In this document: one piece after another, positions 6,196-9,014 of the stretch | Position numbering within the stretch: the stretch's first letter is position 1 | How the letters are laid out: every line of letters starts with the position of its first letter | Origin: SSC3 sp035477015 | GTDB lineage: Bacteria > Actinomycetota > Actinomycetes > Propionibacteriales > Nocardioidaceae | Direction of reading: 5' to 3' | Assembly: GCA_035477015.1 (NCBI GenBank) | Contig: DATILB010000069.1 | Coordinates: 1-9,014, forward strand | Length of the DNA stretch: 9,014 nt | Notes under the pieces: model-generated | Told to the model about the DNA's origin: nothing | The model's database searches: none | What the model saw: the letters and a program-made list of their open reading frames with translations, nothing else | Translations under genes and position numbers: made by a program

Positions 6196-6199
6196 AGGA

Positions 6200-6522
6200 G
6201 TGGCGGAGGTGGAGCTTCACGACGAAGTCGTCGAGTGGCTCGACACCTCACCGACGACGAATGGCAACGAGTCGTGGTCATCGTGGACCGTCTTGCCGAC
6301 CTCGGACACCAAGCCCGGATGCCCCTGTCGCGCAGCCTCGGAGACGGACTGTTCGAGCTGCGGTTCACCCTCGGCCCCACCGCCCGACGAATCACCTACC
6401 GCTTCACCAAGGACAGCCGAATCATCCTGCTGACCACATTCCGGAAACAACGCAACAACGAACGCCACGAGGTCGACCGAGCACGCACCGCAGCCGCCGA
6501 GTGCTCCCTGCGCTACCCATGA
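6200..6522 (+). pseudogene. HigB/RelE-like (Gp49 family) toxin, frameshifted
   Basis: Resembles the HigB-like Gp49 family of RelE-fold mRNA-interferase toxins, but the coding is split over two frames. The N-terminus (VELHDEVVEWLDT) reads from GTG 6200, or GTG 6209 behind GAGGAG at 6195-6200. After about 6247 the homology continues in the -1 frame: LTDDEWQRVVVIVDRLADLG, then ELRFTLG, RRITYRF, IILLTTFRKQ and HEVDRARTA to the TGA at 6522. Restoring one base near ACCTCACC (6245-6252) would join the halves as WLDTLTDDEW, about 107 aa, the normal family length. No slippery heptamer is present, so a deletion or a sequencing error is likelier than programmed frameshifting. The ATG at 6172 opens the second frame but lies inside the palindrome and adds no toxin-like sequence. 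Confidence 0.75.
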
Positions 6523-6569
6523 ACCCGACGAAGTCAACGAAGCCAAGCAAGCAGATGAAGGAGGAGACG

Positions 6570-6890
6570 ATGGCCAACTACTCACGCTGGACCGACGCCA
6601 AGGACAAGCGCCCCGCACCCACCGCCGAGACCCGCGCCGGCATCGAGCAGGACCTCGCCCTCGGCCAGCTCATCTACGACCTGCGCACCGACGCCGGCCT
6701 CAGCCAGCGCGAGCTCGCCGCACGCATGGGCACCACCCAGTCCGTCATCTCCCGCCTCGAAGAAGGCGGCGGTGCCCGCAACCGCATCGACACCCTCGCC
6801 CGCGTTGCCACCGCCCTCAACAGGCACCTCGTCGTGTCCTTCCCCGAGAAGGTCCCCGCCAAGATGAAGGACTCGGTTCAAGTCGCCTAG
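6570..6890 (+). CDS. XRE-family HigA-like antitoxin
   Basis: DNA-binding antitoxin expected to neutralise a HigB-like toxin and repress the shared promoter. The 106-aa protein has a lambda-repressor-like helix-turn-helix at about 45-65 (SQRELAARMGTTQSVISRLE), a following helix with IDTLARVATALNRHL (73-87), and a short basic tail. The start at 6570 is clear because AAGGAGG at 6558-6564 stands 5 nt before it; the frame stays open far upstream, but that part is noise. It follows the toxin by 47 bp, in the toxin-first order typical of higBA. The antitoxin is intact although the toxin frame is broken, so it may now be an orphan regulator. It runs toward the lipase gene and no clear terminator is seen in the 148 bp between them. 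Confidence 0.88.
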   Translation: MANYSRWTDAKDKRPAPTAETRAGIEQDLALGQLIYDLRTDAGLSQRELAARMGTTQSVISRLEEGGGARNRIDTLARVATALNRHLVVSFPEKVPAKMKDSVQVA

Positions 6891-7038
6891 TCCGGAGCAC
6901 TCCGCTGAACCCGGGTCAGCTTCATCGGGGACGCGATGGCCGCGGTCTTCAGGGAGCCGACGAGGTCGCTCGCTGATCGGTCAGCGGCCGGTGATCGTGG
7001 GTCGGCTCGCGGGCTGTGCCGACTCTGGGCGTCCATGC

Positions 7039-8136
7039 TCAGCCGCCCGGCAGCAGGTGAGCGTCCCCGAACTCGTTCGGGGTCCCCGGCGGCGTCAGTG
7101 CAGACACGTAGTGCTGCGGACCGTGATCGGCGAACGAGAACTGCAACGGCAGGGATCGAAGGGCTCGGAGCTGGCCCGCGACGAAGCCGAGGGCAGCACC
7201 CACCAGCTCGACCACGAAACCCATCTGTTCTGCAGGGTGGTCGGTGGTCTCCGACCACGGGTAGGAACCCTCGTAGCAGAACTCGCGTCCGAAGTGCTGG
7301 AACCGATCTGAGTCCCGCGGAGGCAGGTGCGGGACGGGGTCTCTGCGATACACGTACCGGAACACGTGGTCGGCCAGAAGCTCGTGCCCGTCGCACTGGG
7401 CTGCGAACGCGGGCGACCCCACCATCGGCTGGCCAAAGGTGTAGGCACCTCGAAACACGTCTCGGAAGGCGGCCACATACTCCGGTTCCGTTACGAGCAT
7501 CGCCGACATGAGTGCAGCCATCGCACCACCGAGCGAGTGCCCCGTGATGTATAGCGCGCGCATTGGGCTGGCCATCGCCCCGCCGTCAGGCAACGGCGCT
7601 GCGGCTGTCCCGTCGTCGAGTACCGACCGGCCCTGCATCGCCCGCTGCAGGGCAGAAATGACGGAGTACCTGGTCGCTCGCACGTTGCGGTAGAAGCCGG
7701 CGTGCACCGCATAGGTCTCTTCGGTGCCCGGGAAGGGGAAGGCGATCTGATCCGGATGCACGTCGGCATCGGTGAGCCAGTTCACCAGGTTGGCCGGCTG
7801 GGTCCCGCGGTAGGCCAGGACCACCACGCTGCCATCCTGGCTCTGGACCAGGTAGGCGGTGGACTCGATGAACATCGCGTCCACGCTCTGCGCCACCTTG
7901 AGGCAGTGATTGGACTCAAGACCCATCCGCGCCATGATCATCGACACCGTCGCAGCATCGGAGTACGCGTAGCCCGACGCCGCCGCCAACACGTGGGCGA
8001 CTGTCGGGTCGGGGACCTTCTCGACCTCGCGCATCCTCGCGGCCAGGTCGTCGTAGACCGGGAAACCCGACGACCGGATGGGCTTCAACGGACGCAACGT
8101 CGCGTACGACGGAGCAGTTGCCTTCTCGATGAGCAT
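7039..8136 (-). CDS. Class 3 lipase (alpha/beta hydrolase)
   Basis: Predicted serine hydrolase of the lipase class 3 family, acting on acylglycerols or related esters. The 365-aa protein shows the oxyanion-side motif AYRGT (108-112), the nucleophile elbow GHSLGG (199-204, Ser201), the following YTFGQPMVG (232-240), the acid in DPVPHLP (Asp266) and a terminal DHGPQHYV with His342 (or His338) completing the triad. No signal peptide is visible, so it is probably intracellular. A hydrophobic stretch GFVVELVGAALGFVAGQL at 306-323, between the acid and the histidine, might contact membrane or lipid. GGGAG 6 nt upstream supports the ATG. It lies 96 bp downstream of the steroid-type dehydrogenase on the same strand and could be co-transcribed with it. 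The physiological substrate is unknown. Confidence 0.9.
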   Translation of the reverse strand: MLIEKATAPSYATLRPLKPIRSSGFPVYDDLAARMREVEKVPDPTVAHVLAAASGYAYSDAATVSMIMARMGLESNHCLKVAQSVDAMFIESTAYLVQSQDGSVVVLAYRGTQPANLVNWLTDADVHPDQIAFPFPGTEETYAVHAGFYRNVRATRYSVISALQRAMQGRSVLDDGTAAAPLPDGGAMASPMRALYITGHSLGGAMAALMSAMLVTEPEYVAAFRDVFRGAYTFGQPMVGSPAFAAQCDGHELLADHVFRYVYRRDPVPHLPPRDSDRFQHFGREFCYEGSYPWSETTDHPAEQMGFVVELVGAALGFVAGQLRALRSLPLQFSFADHGPQHYVSALTPPGTPNEFGDAHLLPGG

Positions 8137-8192
8137 GCGAAACTCCCAAACCCGAGGCGGTGTTCGATCACGCTAGCGACACGCTATGGCGC

Positions 8193-8208
8193 CGCGATGA
8201 ACATCGCG
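8193..8208. repeat. Inverted repeat in the SDR-lipase intergenic gap
   Basis: CGCGATG at 8193-8199 and CATCGCG at 8202-8208 are perfectly complementary around AA, 57 bp upstream of the lipase ATG. No T-run follows on either strand, so a terminator is unlikely. It could be an operator for the lipase or a small RNA hairpin; ACGCTA also repeats nearby at 8170-8175 and 8181-8186. Confidence 0.4.
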
Positions 8209-8232
8209 TGGCGGTTCGGGCTTGCTACTGGC

Positions 8233-8970
8233 TCAGACCTTTGTGGGAATGGCGGTCACGGTGCCACCGTCCATCACGAACTCGGATCCGGTCACGAACG
8301 ACGACTCGTCACTGGCGAGGAAGACGACGAACGTCGCCACCTCGTCGGGCAGGCCTGGCCGGCCGAGCGGGATCGGGATGAGGTCATCGGGCATCGCGTC
8401 GGTCGCCGGCGTACGAATGCGACCCGGATGCAGTGAGTTGACTCGGACCCCTTGTGGCGCGAGCTCCATCGCAGCGGACTTGGTGAGGCCCCGCAGGCCC
8501 CACTTGGAGGCCACGTAACCGTGTGCCCACGGAGTGCCACGCAGGCCCTCGATCGACGAGGTGTTGATGATCGAGCCGCCTCCTGCCGCGATCAGCGCGT
8601 CAGCGGAAGCGCGCATCCCGAGGAAGGCGCCGGTCAGGTTCACGTCCAGGATCTGCTGCCACTGCTCGGTCTTGTACCGCTGCAGCTGGCCGCCGTTGAA
8701 GATGCCGGCGTTGTTGAAGAGCACGTTGAGCTTGCCGAACTCCGCGATCGTGAACTCGACGGCGCGCCGCCAGTCGTCGTCGCTCGTCACGTCGAGGTGG
8801 ATGTAACGGGCAGCGTCGCCGAGCTCCTTGGCCAGTGCCTCGCCCTCGTCGTCGAGGAGGTCACCGATGACGACCTTGGCGCCCTCCGCCACCAACATCC
8901 GAGCGCTGGCGCCACCGATGTTGCGCGCGCCCCCGCTGATCAGCACGACCTTGCCGTCTACACGTCCCAT
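8233..8970 (-). CDS. SDR-family 3-alpha/20-beta-hydroxysteroid dehydrogenase-like oxidoreductase
   Basis: NAD(P)-dependent classical short-chain dehydrogenase of 245 aa. The sequence closely recalls actinobacterial 3-alpha(20-beta)-hydroxysteroid dehydrogenases such as Rv2002/FabG3: shared stretches include AEGAKVV, ARYIHLDVT, ILDVNLTGAFLG, SSIEGL and LASDES with TGSEFVMDGGTV. Cofactor and catalytic residues are GGARNIGG (13-20), Asp37 at the end of beta-2 (suggesting NAD), NNAG (86-89), Asn111, Ser139, Tyr152 and Lys156. The middle glycine of the cofactor loop is Asn17. The start ATG at 8970 sits 7 nt after a TATCCT box, so the mRNA is probably leaderless; an in-frame GTG at 9000 lies inside the operator and is rejected. 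The KstR-type box upstream supports a role in sterol or steroid metabolism, but other SDR substrates remain possible. Confidence 0.9.
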   Translation of the reverse strand: MGRVDGKVVLISGGARNIGGASARMLVAEGAKVVIGDLLDDEGEALAKELGDAARYIHLDVTSDDDWRRAVEFTIAEFGKLNVLFNNAGIFNGGQLQRYKTEQWQQILDVNLTGAFLGMRASADALIAAGGGSIINTSSIEGLRGTPWAHGYVASKWGLRGLTKSAAMELAPQGVRVNSLHPGRIRTPATDAMPDDLIPIPLGRPGLPDEVATFVVFLASDESSFVTGSEFVMDGGTVTAIPTKV

Positions 8971-8977
8971 GCCCGAG

Positions 8978-8983
8978 AGGATA
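8978..8983 (-). promoter_or_regulatory. -10 box of leaderless SDR promoter
   Basis: Read on the minus strand, TATCCT ends 7 nt before the ATG at 8970. Seventeen bases further upstream comes TAGAAC (9001-9006 on minus), which is both a possible -35 and the half-site of the KstR-type box. Confidence 0.55.
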
Positions 8984-8992
8984 ACATTGAAG

Positions 8993-9006
8993 TAGAACAC
9001 GTTCTA
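8993..9006. promoter_or_regulatory. KstR-type operator
   Basis: TAGAACACGTTCTA matches every fixed position of the KstR consensus TnnAACnnGTTnnA and forms a 6-bp inverted repeat around AC. KstR is the TetR-family repressor of cholesterol catabolism in Mycobacterium and Rhodococcus and is released by a steroid CoA thioester. The box covers the spacer and -35 of the SDR promoter, the expected place for repression. It lies 8 bp from the end of the window, so any divergent gene it also controls is not visible. Confidence 0.75.
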
Positions 9007-9014
9007 GATTCGCC

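Larger units (their letters stand above)
5922..6199. other. Gene-free, repeat-rich spacer between tRNA and TA module
   Basis: No reading frame here looks like a protein. The stretch holds several inverted repeats: overlapping long ones at 5942-5979, ACGGA-TGAAT-TCCGT at 6000-6014, a perfect 16-bp palindrome at 6069-6084, and a 26-bp hairpin at 6170-6195. GGGCGGGTAG appears twice (6033-6042 and 6091-6100). The position just 3' of a tRNA and before a toxin-antitoxin module is typical for insertion of mobile DNA, but I find no integrase and no second copy of the tRNA 3' end, so an integrated element is not supported. Confidence 0.6.

Noticed and set aside
6240..6255. Programmed -1 frameshift in the toxin
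   Set aside because: No X-XXY-YYZ heptamer or downstream pseudoknot is evident; a lost base explains the pattern more simply.
6165..6569. Upstream extension of the antitoxin frame as a longer 241-aa protein
   Set aside because: The extra residues are low-complexity shadow of the toxin, and a perfect AAGGAGG site marks the start at 6570.

Overview
The window is a high-GC chromosomal segment from an actinomycete. Two things point there: a MoeA/Glp, MoaC, Mog, acetyltransferase, SepX gene order known from Actinobacteria, and repeated TANNNT boxes placed 6-7 nt before start codons, as in leaderless actinobacterial transcripts. A Nocardioides- or Aeromicrobium-like member of Propionibacteriales is my guess; the family level is inference.

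Layout. (1) 1-1259: an LCAD/IVD-type acyl-CoA dehydrogenase on + behind two copies of a palindromic operator, GGTACANNNTGTACC. (2) 1228-2064: a membrane-anchored class III nucleotidyl cyclase on -, whose 3' end overlaps the dehydrogenase tail to tail by 32 bp. (3) 2106-5734: a + strand cluster of moeA/glp, moaC, a MogA/MoaB-family gene, a RimJ-like GNAT acetyltransferase that appears to start at CTG, and sepX/glpR. It joins molybdenum cofactor synthesis with the Glp-GlpR (gephyrin-like protein and membrane receptor) pair known from corynebacterial cell division. (4) 5797-5921: tRNA-Ala(CGC) and a strong intrinsic terminator. (5) 5922-6199: a gene-free stretch rich in inverted repeats. (6) 6200-6890: a HigBA-like toxin-antitoxin module whose toxin frame is broken by a one-base shift while the XRE antitoxin is intact. 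(7) 7039-9006: on -, a 3-alpha/20-beta-hydroxysteroid-dehydrogenase-like SDR behind a perfect KstR-type box, followed by a class 3 lipase.

The two ends of the window look like lipid or steroid catabolism genes under separate TetR-like operators; the middle is housekeeping. I see no CRISPR array, transposase, integrase or origin. No wholly new system is evident. The best leads are the KstR box on a leaderless promoter, the CTG start, the tandem operator, the GACAC repeats before sepX, and the damaged toxin beside its kept antitoxin.
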